From JAMXLO01 sp963749575 (lineage in GTDB: Bacteria; Pseudomonadota; Alphaproteobacteria; Acetobacterales; Acetobacteraceae), in contig CAVVNM010000012.1 in NCBI GenBank assembly GCA_963749575.1, forward strand, positions 124,001 through 188,000: DNA of 64,000 nt. The letters are read 5' to 3'. A program made the position numbers and the translations under genes. Every line of letters starts with the position of its first letter. Positions within the stretch are counted from its first letter, which is position 1. This document shows, piece after piece, positions 53,226-62,782 of the stretch. The notes beneath the pieces are model-generated. The model had not been told where the DNA came from and did no database searches. It saw only the letters and a program-made list of their open reading frames with translations.

Positions 53226-54501
53226 ATGGAACTTGGCACAGCGGTGACGGCACAACGCGAACTGGCAGTGTCTCTGTTCGACCAGTTGCGTCGTGACGGT
53301 CTGGATGAACCGGGCGTGTCGCGTGACCCATATGGCCGGGGCGAACAGCGCGCGCATGCGACGGTGACCGTGACGGCGGAACAACTCGGGCTCACCATCG
53401 AGCGTGACGCCGCGGCCAACCTCTACATGACGCTGCCCGGCCGCGACCGCGCGGCGAAGCGCCTGATTGTCGGCTCACATCTCGACTCCGTGCCGCACGG
53501 CGGCAATTTCGACGGTGCCGCCGGCGTGGTCGCCGGTCTCGTCGCAGTCGCGGCGCTGCAGCGCGCGGGCATCACATTGCACAACGACCTGACGGTCATG
53601 GGTATCCGGGCCGAGGAGAGCATCTGGTTCCAGGTCTCGTATATCGGCAGCCGGAGCGCGCTTGGCACGCTGCCGGACGGCGCGCTGGGCGTGCGGCGGA
53701 TCGACACCGGACGCACGCTGGCCGAGCACATCGCGGAGTGCGGCGGCGATCCCGACGCACTCCGTGCCGGCAACCGCTTCCTGGATCCCGCGAGTCTCGC
53801 CGCTTATCTCGAACTGCATATCGAGCAGGCGCCGAGTTCTGGTTGAGTCTGGGCGAAGGGTGGCGATCTGCACCGGCATCCCCGGCAACTTCCGCTATCC
53901 CGACGCGCGCATCGAGGGCAGCCACGACCATGTCGGCCTGCCACGCCGCTTCCGCCGCGATGCGGCGCTGGCGGGAGCCGAATTCGCCATGGCGCTCGAC
54001 CACCTGTGGGAGGAATACGATGCGAAGGACGTGCCGATGGCCTGCACGATCGGCCGCTTCCACACCGATCCGGCTTCGCACGGCCTCACCATCGTGCCTG
54101 GCGCCTTCCATTTCAGCCTCGATGTGCGCGCGTACGACGAGACCGTGCTTGCCGAACTCGACCACCAGGTGGACGCCATCATCGCCAGCATCGAGCAGCG
54201 CCGCGGCGTGCGCTTTCACCGCGGGACAAAGGCGCGCGCGGCGGTGGGTCAGGTCGATCCGGCGATCCGGTCCGCACTGGAACATTGCGCTGCCGAGCGC
54301 GGCATTCCGGTGCTGCAACTCGGCAGTCCCGCCTCGCACGATGCCGCTGCTTTCGCTGCCGCCGGTGTGCCAATGGGCATGATCTTCGTACGCAACGAGA
54401 ACGGCAGCCACAACCCGCGCGAGGCCATGGCAATCGACGACTTCATGGCTGGCGCCGCGTTGCTGACGCAATATCTTGTGGCGGCCTACGCCTCGCGGTA
54501 G
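53226..54501 (+). CDS. M20-family hydantoinase/carbamoylase-type amidohydrolase, one frameshift
   Basis: This is a zinc-dependent amidohydrolase (allantoate amidohydrolase, N-carbamoyl amino acid hydrolase or beta-ureidopropionase group). Metal-ligand regions are VGSHLDSVPHGGNFDGAAGV and the glutamates of GIRAEES. LELHIEQAP follows, and the C-terminal part reads CTGIPGNFRYPDARIEGSHD and GSPASHDAAAFA. The frame breaks near 53840, between EQAP and VLVESG. Removing one base gives 424 aa, the usual size. It converges on the copper gene by 16 bp. Confidence 0.85.
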
Positions 54502-56150
54502 TTCAGCAGCATCAGCCCGACCAGAACAAAGCACATTGGCCAGAGCCACCGCGCGATGCGCCACGCGACGGGACTGGTGCCCGGGTCGAGACGCAGCTCC
54601 AGCCAACGCGCCCAGCCCGCGATGATGCCGGTGAGCGCCAGCGGCGTGTGGGTCAGCTCGATCAGCAGTTGATCCTTCAGGTTGGCGATGGCGTGGCTGT
54701 GCGTGAGCAGCAGCGTGCCGCCGCCGGCGCACAGCAGCGGAAACACCAGCCGCGCCCAGGGTTTCACGCCGCGACCGGTGCGCACGCGCCATTCGAAGAT
54801 GCCGAACGCGGCGATCAGCACGACGAACACGCGGTGCTGCAGTACCTCCACATCGCGGAAGCTGACGAAGAAGCCGATCTCGCCGAGTGGCCACACCTCA
54901 GGGTCGGAGCGCAGGAACAGGAACGCCGCGAGGACCAGGAACAGCAGCGGCCAGTGTCGCGCCCAGCGCAGCCCCGCCGCGTTCAGCAGCGACAGCACGC
55001 CGATCGCCAGCACGAACACGCCCGACCAGTGGTGGTTGTATTCCGACCATGCAATGTCGGCGGCGTTGCGCGGCGGCAGGTCGCCGGAGCCTGGCACGAA
55101 CGCGACCTGCGGCGCCGCGCTGTGATGCGCCGCCTCGGCATCCAGCTTCGCCTGCAATGCTGGCAGCGCCAGCTTGTCATGGTCCGGCGAGCTGAACCGC
55201 GGCCACTCGGGCGTATTGCGCTCGACGATTTCCGGCCATGTCACGCGGTCCTGCGTGAGATCGATCGCCGGCGGCACCGAGGTGAGCGAGGCAGCAGCGA
55301 AGAAGATCGCCACGCCGATGCCGATCTCCACCTCGGCGTAGCGCTTCAACCGCGTGACCGGCGTTGCGGGCTGCGCACGCAGCCGCTCGATCAGCAGGAA
55401 GTTGCCACTGCCGAGACCGAGCAGCATCAGGAACATCGCGACCTTGGCACTCACCATAACGCCGTAGGCGGTGCCGTAGACACCCTCCCAGGCACCGATA
55501 TAGCCGAGGCTCATGGTGAGGCCGCTCACTACGATGCAGGCGACGCCCGTCATCGACATGCGCGAGAAGCGCGCGCCGATCATGCGCCAGGACTGCGCGT
55601 TCTGGACCCGGCTCAGGGCCACCAGGAAACAGGGAATGCCGCCGATCCAGATCGCCGCGCCGAACTGATGCAGGAACTCCACCAACAGCAGTGGCGTGCG
55701 GTGATCGAGCCGCGCGGCGGCATGCGTGGTCAGCGTCGCCGCGGCCAGCCCGATCGCCGCGAGCGCGAGCAGTGGCGGCATCGGTGCGCGCTGCCCGAGC
55801 GCGAACAGCGTCAGCGCGATCAGCGCCGCGGCGGTAGCCTTTACCAAGCCGGCGATGGCGAACTCCGCGTGCAACGCGTCCGCGATCGAGAGATCGACGG
55901 TGCCGACCAGCACCGCCGACTGCAACGCGACGGTCGCGGCCTCGCACAGCACCAGCGCGAGCGCACTCCAGGCGGTGATGGCGATGCAGGTGCGCTCGAT
56001 GCCCTGCCCTGCCGAGCCCAGCCGTGCCACGATCGGGCGCAGCAGCAGCGCGATGAACAGCACGCCGCCGAGTGCCATCGACTGCGCGGTGATAGTGAGG
56101 CCGTGGATGACGATCGACAGATAGCCGAACAGGTCGATCAGCAGGCCCAC
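54486..56150 (-). CDS. copD: CopD-domain copper resistance membrane protein
   Basis: This is a 554-aa inner-membrane protein with about twelve hydrophobic segments. The CopD-like region includes FLHQFGAAIWIGGIPCFLVA and MSMTGVACIVVSGLTMSLGY; histidines in LTTHAAARLDHRTP and FLHQF may bind copper. A long C-terminal part with further helices (GVFVLAIGVLSLLNAAGL) makes it larger than minimal CopD. It follows copC after 3 bp, as in many copper import or tolerance pairs. The symbol is given by family and context. Confidence 0.85.
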   Translation of the reverse strand: MGLLIDLFGYLSIVIHGLTITAQSMALGGVLFIALLLRPIVARLGSAGQGIERTCIAITAWSALALVLCEAATVALQSAVLVGTVDLSIADALHAEFAIAGLVKATAAALIALTLFALGQRAPMPPLLALAAIGLAAATLTTHAAARLDHRTPLLLVEFLHQFGAAIWIGGIPCFLVALSRVQNAQSWRMIGARFSRMSMTGVACIVVSGLTMSLGYIGAWEGVYGTAYGVMVSAKVAMFLMLLGLGSGNFLLIERLRAQPATPVTRLKRYAEVEIGIGVAIFFAAASLTSVPPAIDLTQDRVTWPEIVERNTPEWPRFSSPDHDKLALPALQAKLDAEAAHHSAAPQVAFVPGSGDLPPRNAADIAWSEYNHHWSGVFVLAIGVLSLLNAAGLRWARHWPLLFLVLAAFLFLRSDPEVWPLGEIGFFVSFRDVEVLQHRVFVVLIAAFGIFEWRVRTGRGVKPWARLVFPLLCAGGGTLLLTHSHAIANLKDQLLIELTHTPLALTGIIAGWARWLELRLDPGTSPVAWRIARWLWPMCFVLVGLMLLNYREA

Positions 56151-56153
56151 GCG

Positions 56154-56516
56154 TCAGTGGCCTGTGACGGTGAACGGCACGTCTCCGCGGGTGATGTGGC
56201 CATCGACCGCCAGCACTTGCCAGCGCACGACATAGGCGCCGGGCGCGGTCAGCTCCGCGCTGGTCTGAAGCAGGTCGGGCGGACCGTCCGGGGTGATCTT
56301 CAGCACCGACAGGCTGTGGTCCGGGCTGGTGAGCGTGAGGCGCGATCGCGCCCGATCGATCCGGCTGTTGTAACGGAACGACATATCGATATTGCCGGCC
56401 GGCACGCTGGCACCTGCCGGCGGCTTGCTCTCCATCAAGATGGCATGCGCGGTCGCGCAGGCGGGCACGAAAACGAGGCCTAGCAGCGCGGCGATCACGA
56501 TGCGGCACGTAGGCAA
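56154..56516 (-). CDS. copC: periplasmic copper-binding protein CopC
   Basis: This is a 120-aa protein with a signal peptide cut before the mature start HAILMESKPPAGASV. The free N-terminal histidine is the known Cu(II) ligand of CopC, and a second is in LAVDGHITRGDVPFTV at the C-terminus. The beta-barrel core reads IDMSFRYNSRIDRARSRLTL. It hands copper to CopD in known systems. Its stop lies 3 bp before the copD start. Confidence 0.92.
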   Translation of the reverse strand: MPTCRIVIAALLGLVFVPACATAHAILMESKPPAGASVPAGNIDMSFRYNSRIDRARSRLTLTSPDHSLSVLKITPDGPPDLLQTSAELTAPGAYVVRWQVLAVDGHITRGDVPFTVTGH

Positions 56517-56590
56517 TACGGCGGCTCCTGTTCCGGCGTGCCTCTATCGGCTATCACTCGGCGGAACGCAATTGCCGCCGGATTTAGTTG

Positions 56591-57031
56591 ATGAGTCGCC
56601 AGCCACCGGGCCGTCGTGCCGACTATCGTTGGTTCCACGCGATCACCACGCGCTGGATGGACAACGACGTGTTCCGGCATGTGAACAACGTCAACTACTT
56701 CTCGTTCTTCGATACGGCGGTGACATATTACGAAATGACCGAAGGCGTGGTCGATCTGCTGGAGGGCCCGGTGCATTGCGTGGTGGCCGAGGTGATGTGC
56801 CGCTATCACAGTTCCGTGGCATTTCCGGATCGCATCGCGGTGGGTGTCCGGGTGGCGCGGATCGGCGCGAGTTCGGTGCGCTACGAGATCGGCGTGTTTC
56901 GCAACGATGATGACGAGGCGGCGGCGGAGGGGTATTTTGTGCACGTGTTCGTCGATCGCGCGACCCAGCGGCCCGCGCCGGTGCCGGAAGCGTCACGGGC
57001 GGTGCTGCGAACTATCGCCGCGACCGCCTGA
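56591..57031 (+). CDS. 4-hydroxybenzoyl-CoA thioesterase-type hotdog protein
   Basis: This is a 146-aa acyl-CoA thioesterase of the 4HBT/YbgC group. It has ITTRWMDNDVFRHVNNVNYF with the catalytic aspartate in MDNDVFRH, and CRYHSSVAFPDRIAVGVRVA. ATG 56591 follows TTG 56588; either can start. The substrate is unknown. Its end overlaps the convergent toxin-like gene by 20 bp. Confidence 0.9.
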   Translation: MSRQPPGRRADYRWFHAITTRWMDNDVFRHVNNVNYFSFFDTAVTYYEMTEGVVDLLEGPVHCVVAEVMCRYHSSVAFPDRIAVGVRVARIGASSVRYEIGVFRNDDDEAAAEGYFVHVFVDRATQRPAPVPEASRAVLRTIAATA

Positions 57032-57393
57032 TTGTCGCGCGTCGCTGTCGCGGCCGAATTTCCACCAGTGTCTCGCCGCCGGCAATGAGCGACATGACCT
57101 GTGGAAACAATGGCAAACTGCTCCAGCAAAGCCTTGCGGGACGTATTGCCGAGCCGCTGCCAGAACACCGGCACCGTTTCCGGGAAACGCCTCCCGCGGA
57201 TCGCAAAGTCCTCGTCCTTGGTAATCAGGATTGCGCCGCTTGCTTCGGCGTACTGCCAGATCGCGTCATCGCTTGCCTGTAGCAACCCGATATCGAGCAC
57301 ATGTTCGACTGGATGTCCCTGCTGCGCGATTGCGCGCACGAGCGCCGGCGGCAACTGCGCGTCGATCAGTAATTTTCTTTTGGCGGCCGGCAC
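57012..57393 (-). CDS. DUF5615 PIN-like toxin, one frameshift
   Basis: This is a short PIN-like protein of the DUF5615 group, the partner of DUF433 antitoxins. It begins KRKLLIDAQLPPALVRAIAQ, where the aspartate of LLIDAQLP fits the first acidic residue. HVLDIGLLQASDDAIW and ILITKDEDFAIR hold further acidic residues. After ALLEQFA the normal ending LFPQVMSLIAGGETLVEIR lies in another frame. Removing one base near 57120 gives 126 aa. It lies downstream of the antitoxin on the same strand. Confidence 0.8.
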
Positions 57394-57449
57394 GTCGGCA
57401 TACTCCGCGACGCGGAGCGCTCAGACGCGACAACTTACGATGGCCCGCG

Positions 57450-57674
57450 TCATTCGGCGGCCGGCAAGACAGCGTGATCCGCCTCGGCAGCGGCGAAGGC
57501 GAGGCAGGCTCGGATGTCCTCCCGTTCGAGGTATGGATAATCCGCCAGAATTTCATTCTCCGACGATCCCGCGGCCAGCAACTCGAGCACATCCTTGACC
57601 CGGATACGCATACCCCGGATACATGGTCGGCCGCCGCACTGCGCGGGATCGAAGGTGATACGCGACATTGGCAC
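57450..57674 (-). CDS. DUF433 antitoxin
   Basis: This is a 74-aa protein of the DUF433 family, with RITFDPAQCGGRPCIRGMRI, the winged-helix-like VKDVLELLAAGSSENEILAD and YPYLEREDIRACLAFAA. Such proteins bind DNA and neutralise the DUF5615 partner, and they normally repress their own promoter (family knowledge). The toxin gene starts 56 bp further on. ATG 57674 or 57668 may be used. Confidence 0.88.
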   Translation of the reverse strand: MPMSRITFDPAQCGGRPCIRGMRIRVKDVLELLAAGSSENEILADYPYLEREDIRACLAFAAAEADHAVLPAAE

Positions 57675-57803
57675 TCGCTTGGCTTGCAGGTCAGCTAAGT
57701 GGGTCTCTAGCTTATCTTGCGCAATGGTGCAGCCGCTTTCTGACTACCCGTGTCATGTTCGGTCATCGTCGCACGCAATGCGTCTACACGGAGGAACCCA
57801 CAC

Positions 57804-58586
57804 ATGGATCTCGGTCTCAAAGGCAAGCAAGCCATCGTCTGCGCCGCGAGCAAGGGACTCGGTCGCGCCTGCGCCATGTCGCTGGCGCGCGAGGGCGTCG
57901 ATCTGGTAATCACCGCGCGCACCGCCGCCGATCTGGAAAAGACCGCCGATGCGATCCGCAAGGAAACCGGCGTGAAGGTCACCGCAGTCCCAGGCGACAT
58001 CACCACCGACGCCGGCCGTGCCGCGGCACTTGCCGCCTGCCCCAACCCCGACATCCTGGTGAACAACGCCGGCGGCCCGCCACGCGGCGATTTCCGCGAG
58101 TGGGGCCGCGACGAGTGGATCAAGGCGGTCGATGCCAACATGCTGACGCCGATCTTCCTGATCAAGGCCGTGGTGGACGGCATGATCGCGCGCAAGTTCG
58201 GCCGCATCGTCAACATCACCTCGGCGTCGGTGAAGTCGCCGATCCCGGAACTCGGCATGAGCAACGGTGCGCGCGCCGGCCTGACCGGATTCGTTGCCGG
58301 CCTGGCGCGGCAGATCGCCAAGCACAACGTCATCATCAACAACATCCTGCCCGGGCCGTTCCTGACCGATCGGCTGCGCAGCGGCTTCCAGGAGGCGGCT
58401 CGCGCATCCAACCGTCCGGTGGACGAACTGGTGCAGGAACGGGCGAAGAATTCATACACCGGCCGCGTCGGCGACCCGGCCGAGTTCGGCGACGCCTGCG
58501 CCTTCCTGTGCTCGGCGAAGATCGGCTTCATCGTCGGCCACAACCTCATTCTCGACGGCGGCAACTTCAACTCGTCGATTGCATGA
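57804..58586 (+). CDS. SDR-family protein with atypical active site
   Basis: This is a 260-aa short-chain dehydrogenase-fold protein. The cofactor loop reads CAASKGLGRACA, then VNNAGGPPRGDF and GRIVNITSASVKSP with a serine. Where the usual Y-x-x-x-K stands, the sequence reads LGMSNGARAGLTGF, without tyrosine or lysine. This occurs in a known subgroup whose catalysis is unclear. GGAGGAAC precedes ATG 57804. Its stop overlaps the amidase start (ATGATG), so the two are translated together. Confidence 0.88.
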   Translation: MDLGLKGKQAIVCAASKGLGRACAMSLAREGVDLVITARTAADLEKTADAIRKETGVKVTAVPGDITTDAGRAAALAACPNPDILVNNAGGPPRGDFREWGRDEWIKAVDANMLTPIFLIKAVVDGMIARKFGRIVNITSASVKSPIPELGMSNGARAGLTGFVAGLARQIAKHNVIINNILPGPFLTDRLRSGFQEAARASNRPVDELVQERAKNSYTGRVGDPAEFGDACAFLCSAKIGFIVGHNLILDGGNFNSSIA

Positions 58587-60031
58587 TGGACCCGACCTTC
58601 CTGCCGGCATGGCGCCTCGCGGAGATGATCCGCGGTGGCGCCATCTCCTGCGTGGAGTTGCTTGATCACTGCATCGCCCGGGTGGAGCGGCTCGATGGCA
58701 AGACCAATGCCGTGGTGGCGCGCGACTTCGCTCGCGCTCGCGCGCGTGCCCGCAACCTTGACAGCCAGCGCAAGGATGGCCGTGCCACACCGCTGTTCGG
58801 TGTGCCGATGACGGTGAAAGAAAGCTTCAACCTCGCCGGCCTGCCGACCACCTGGGGTCACGAGGCGCAGCGCAACAGCGCGGCCCACGAGGACGCCCTG
58901 GCCGTGCAGCGTCTCACCGCGGCCGGCGCGGTGGTGTTCGGCAAGACCAACGTGCCGGTCGACCTCGCCGACTGGCAGAGCTTCAATCCGGTCTATGGCG
59001 CGACCTCCAACCCGTGGAACCTCGCGCATACGCCGGGCGGTTCGTCGGGCGGCGGCGCGGCGGCGATCGCGGCGGGGTTTGCGGCGCTGGAAGTCGGCAG
59101 CGACATCGGCGGCTCGATCCGCGTGCCGGCGCATTATTGCGGCGTGTTCGGCCACAAGCCGAGTTGGGGACTGTGCTCCAGTCGCGGCCAGTCGCTGGTG
59201 CCGATTGCGGGGATGACCGATATCGCGGTGATCGGCCCATTGGCCAGGTCGGCGACGGATCTGTCGCTGGTACTGGACGCAATCGCCGGCGCCGACCCGC
59301 TTCTGGACGTCGGCAGCGTGACACTGCCGCCGCCGCGCGCCTTGCGCCTGTCGGAGCTTCGCATCGCCGTCTGGTCGAGCGAGCCCGGCCAGCAGACGGA
59401 CACCGAGACCACGGCGCATATCGACGCGTTGGCCGGGTTCCTGGAACGGGAAGGCGCCCAGGTTAGCCGTACCGCGCGGCCTGAGTTCAATGCGACCGAG
59501 GCGTTCCATCTCTACGTCAGGCTGCTCAGCGCCGCGCTCAGCGGCGGCGCGAGCGAGGAGGTGCTGGCGCGGATGCGCGATGCCAAGGCGCGTCGACCGG
59601 CAGACGATATGAGCGCCGATGCCATCTCGGTCCGCGCGGTCGATATCACGCATCGCGAGTGGCTGCATCTGAACGAGCGTCGCTTCCATATCCGCCGCCT
59701 CTGGGGCGCGTTCTTCCGCGACTGGGACGTGCTGCTCTGCCCGGTGATCACCACCCCGGCGCTGCCCCACATGCAGCAGGGCGAGACCTGGGAACGCAGC
59801 GTGGCCGTGAACGGTCGCACCGTTCCGTACAACGACATGCTGTTCTGGCCCGGCGTCACCTGCGCGTTCCATCTGCCGGCCAGCACCGCGCCGATCGGCA
59901 TGACCGCAGCCGGATTGCCGATCGGCGTGCAGATCGTCGGGCCGTTCCATGGCGATCGCACCACCATCCATGTCGCCGGCCTGCTCGAGCGACAGTGGCG
60001 GAGTTTCGTGCCTCCGCCGGGTTGGGAATGA
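58583..60031 (+). CDS. amidase-signature family hydrolase
   Basis: This is a 482-aa amidase that hydrolyses an amide to acid and ammonia. The Ser-cisSer-Lys triad is visible: lysine in FGVPMTVKESFN, serine in TPGGSSGGGAAAIAAG and the nucleophile serine in GSDIGGSIRVPA. The C-terminus has LPIGVQIVGPFHGDRTTIHV. ATG 58583 overlaps the SDR stop. A peptide-type binding protein follows, which suggests uptake and cleavage of an amide or small peptide. Confidence 0.92.
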   Translation: MMDPTFLPAWRLAEMIRGGAISCVELLDHCIARVERLDGKTNAVVARDFARARARARNLDSQRKDGRATPLFGVPMTVKESFNLAGLPTTWGHEAQRNSAAHEDALAVQRLTAAGAVVFGKTNVPVDLADWQSFNPVYGATSNPWNLAHTPGGSSGGGAAAIAAGFAALEVGSDIGGSIRVPAHYCGVFGHKPSWGLCSSRGQSLVPIAGMTDIAVIGPLARSATDLSLVLDAIAGADPLLDVGSVTLPPPRALRLSELRIAVWSSEPGQQTDTETTAHIDALAGFLEREGAQVSRTARPEFNATEAFHLYVRLLSAALSGGASEEVLARMRDAKARRPADDMSADAISVRAVDITHREWLHLNERRFHIRRLWGAFFRDWDVLLCPVITTPALPHMQQGETWERSVAVNGRTVPYNDMLFWPGVTCAFHLPASTAPIGMTAAGLPIGVQIVGPFHGDRTTIHVAGLLERQWRSFVPPPGWE

Positions 60032-60092
60032 ATCCTCTTGGCCTTGCCTGGCGCTGATCCTACGGTCGCGGCCATGGCAAGGAGGTCGTGCG

Positions 60093-61610
60093 ATGCGCAA
60101 GGTTCTCGGTGGTGCGATCCTGATGGCGGCATTGGCGGCGGCTGCCACGCCGGCGGTGGCGCAGAAATCGGCCGACACGCTGCGTATCACCTGGCGCGAC
60201 GCCGTGCCCGACATCACGCCGTACTACAACCAGCTTCGCACCGGCATCGTGATCGGCCATCAGGTCTGGGATTCGCTGGTCTATCGCGACCCGGAGACCT
60301 TTCAGCTCAAGCCGTTGCTTGCCGAGTCGTACAAATGGGCGGACGAGACGACGCTGGAATTCACGCTGCGATCGAACGTCACCTTCCACAACGGCGACAA
60401 GCTGACCGCCGACGACGTGGTCTATACGATCAACACGATACTGACCGATAAGCAGGTATCGACGCCAAGCAATTACGCCTATCTCGATCACGCGACCAAG
60501 GTCGACGATACCCATGTCCGTGTGGAACTGAAGCGCGTGTTTCCCGCCGCGCTCGACTACATGGCGATGACTCTCTACATCATGCCGAAGGCGTATCGCG
60601 AAAAGGTGGGACCGCAGGAATACTCGCAGCATCCGATCGCCGCGGGCCCCTACAAGGTCACCAAGGTGGACGGCGCCACCGAGGTCGATATGGAGCGCTA
60701 CGACGGCTATTATGCCGATAGTCCGAAGGGCAAGCCGGCGATCGGCAGGATCGTCATCCATGAGGTGCCGGATTCCGCCACCGAGATGGCGGAACTCCTG
60801 GGCGGGCGTGCCGACTGGATCTGGAAGTTCAGCCCGGACCAGTTTGATGCGGTCGGCCGCATGCCGAACCTTCAGGCGACACGGGCGGAATCCATGCGCG
60901 TCGAGTATCTCGGCATGGATGCGGCAGGACGCACCGGCGCGGACAATCCACTGACCAAGGACAAGGTTCGGCAGGCGATTGTCTACGCGGTTGATCGTGC
61001 CACGATGGCCAAGCAGCTCATGCAGGGCGGCTCGCGCGCGATCGACACGCCATGCTACCCGACGCAGTTCGGCTGCGACGCCGGTGCGGCGGTGCACTAT
61101 CCGTACGATCCCGCGAAAGCCAAGCAGTTGCTGGCGGAGGCCGGCTATCCCAACGGCTTCGACACCGAGCTGGTGACCTATGACCTGCCGCAATGGGGTG
61201 GCGCCGTGCAGGGCTATCTGAAGGCGGTCGGCATCAATGCGAGGATCGTCCAGTTGCAGGTTGCCGCCGCGGTGCAGCGCTCGCTCGCCGGACAGAACCC
61301 GATGGAGATGGGGTCCTGGGGCAGCTACTCGGTGAACGACGTCTCCGCCATCCTGCCGAATTTTTTCACGTTCACCGGCAACGATTACACGCGCGATCCG
61401 GAGATCAGGAAACTGGTGGAGGCCGGTAGTGCCACGGTGGATCCGGATCAGCGCCGCAAGGCGTACAGCGCCGCGATCAGGCTGATCACCGAAAAGGCAT
61501 CCTGGGTGCCTGTATTCACTCACACGGTGACCTATGGCTTCTCGAAGCAACTCAACTTCAAGCCATATCCGGACGAGCTGCCGCGGTTCTTTCTGAGCAG
61601 CTGGAAATAG
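60093..61610 (+). CDS. family 5 extracytoplasmic solute-binding protein
   Basis: This is a 505-aa periplasmic binding protein for peptides or related solutes, with a signal peptide ending TPAVAQ. Family-5 signs are LKPLLAESYKWADETTLEFT, VTFHNGDKLTADDVVYTINT and VRQAIVYAVDRATMAKQLMQ. GGAGGTCG precedes ATG 60093. No permease or ATPase gene is next to it, so it may work with an importer encoded elsewhere, or with the dpp set in this window. Confidence 0.93.
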   Translation: MRKVLGGAILMAALAAAATPAVAQKSADTLRITWRDAVPDITPYYNQLRTGIVIGHQVWDSLVYRDPETFQLKPLLAESYKWADETTLEFTLRSNVTFHNGDKLTADDVVYTINTILTDKQVSTPSNYAYLDHATKVDDTHVRVELKRVFPAALDYMAMTLYIMPKAYREKVGPQEYSQHPIAAGPYKVTKVDGATEVDMERYDGYYADSPKGKPAIGRIVIHEVPDSATEMAELLGGRADWIWKFSPDQFDAVGRMPNLQATRAESMRVEYLGMDAAGRTGADNPLTKDKVRQAIVYAVDRATMAKQLMQGGSRAIDTPCYPTQFGCDAGAAVHYPYDPAKAKQLLAEAGYPNGFDTELVTYDLPQWGGAVQGYLKAVGINARIVQLQVAAAVQRSLAGQNPMEMGSWGSYSVNDVSAILPNFFTFTGNDYTRDPEIRKLVEAGSATVDPDQRRKAYSAAIRLITEKASWVPVFTHTVTYGFSKQLNFKPYPDELPRFFLSSWK

Positions 61611-61686
61611 CCTGCAACGACAACTCTTGGGAGGAAACAAACACTAGGGTCACTACGCGTCACCGAATATTTATCCCGATCCCGAT

Positions 61687-62422
61687 GTGATCATCATCGA
61701 CCCATCGTTTGCCGCGCTGCGCGTCGGCAACGTGCCGATCCGCCGCCTCGCCACCGGCTTCACCTGGGCGGAGGGTCCGGCCTGGTCGAGCGAAGGCCAG
61801 TACTTCGTGTTCAGCGACGTGGTCGGCAACACGCAGTATCGCGAGCTGTGGGATGATCTGCGCGTGCCTCCGTTCCGCAAGCCATCCAACAACAGCAACG
61901 GCAACTCGTTCGACTTCCAGGGACGCCACATTTCCACCGAGGACTTTTTCCGCCGTGTGATCAGGTGGGAACACGACGGCACGATGACGGTGGTCGCCAA
62001 TTCATATGATGGCAAGCCGCTGAACTCGCCCAATGATCTGGTGCCGCACCCGGACGGCAGCATCTGGTTCACCGACCCGCCCTATGGTGACCAGCTGGCC
62101 GAGGGCCATCCAGACGAACAAGGCGGCTCGGCTAATCCGCAGGGACTGCTCAATCGGCGGTCGAACGCCGGGCTTATCGGTGGCGCCAAGCGCGAGCTGC
62201 CGAACGAGGTTATCGGTGGGATCCGAGCGGCCGGCTGGACCAGGTGATCACCGAGGATCGGCTCAAGGACCCCAACCGGACTACAAGACGCTGTACGCCA
62301 TCAGCACCGGCAAGGGACCTGGCGATACCCACTCCGGCGGCACGCGTAGTATCCATGCATTCGACATGCAGGCCACCAAGCCTCACGGCAACCTGAGTGC
62401 CATGTCCCCTTTGAACGCGTGA
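61687..62422 (+). pseudogene. SMP-30/gluconolactonase-like gene, frameshifted and truncated
   Basis: The first frame (GTG 61687) encodes a sugar-lactonase-type propeller: FTWAEGPAWSSEGQYFVFSD, NSNGNSFDFQGRHIS, NSPNDLVPHPDGSIWFTDPP. At about 62212 one base is missing (EVIGG instead of EVYRW). The next frame reads WDPSGRLDQVITEDRLKDPN, and about 16 bases seem to be lost before PDYKTLYAISTGKGPGDTHS. The frame then stops at 62422, roughly 100 residues before the usual end, and runs into the opposite gene. Three lesions, one of them a deletion, make real decay likely. Confidence 0.75.
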
Positions 62423-62782
62423 ATCAGGCGCCGCCGCTGAAATCGCCAACCGTCGGGCTGCTTCACCAGTACGTCGTCGTAGACGCCGCACACCGAAGGG
62501 GCCGGCCCACTCGCGCCCTCGACCATCACCAGATAGTTCGACCGCGCGGTGGCGCGCGCACCATCGCACTCGATGGTGCTGTTCATCACAAAGTGCATGC
62601 GACGCGGTTGCGGTGGCACCGACTGCTGTAGCCATGCCTCGATGTCCGCTGACCCTTTCGCAGTGCGATATGGCGCGATCCACTCGCCGTCCTCGGTGAA
62701 CAGCGCGCCAAGTTCGGCGAAGCGGCCCTCGTCCATGCAGAAGCAGTAGCGATGCAGCAGCTCGCGGATCGCGTCCTTGTCC

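Noticed and set aside
54006..56483. 825-aa open frame on the plus strand, opposite copD/copC
   Set aside because: It is rich in His, Arg, Gln and Asp with no domain pattern. It mirrors two well-supported membrane and periplasmic genes on the other strand, so it is a high-GC shadow frame.
57707..60217. 836-aa open frame on the minus strand, opposite the SDR and amidase
   Set aside because: It is antisense to two genes with complete catalytic motifs. The composition is Arg/Ala/Gly-rich and no motifs are seen.
60060..61640. 526-aa minus-strand frame opposite the solute-binding protein
   Set aside because: It is the reverse of a clear family-5 binding protein with signal peptide. The frame has no domain signs of its own.
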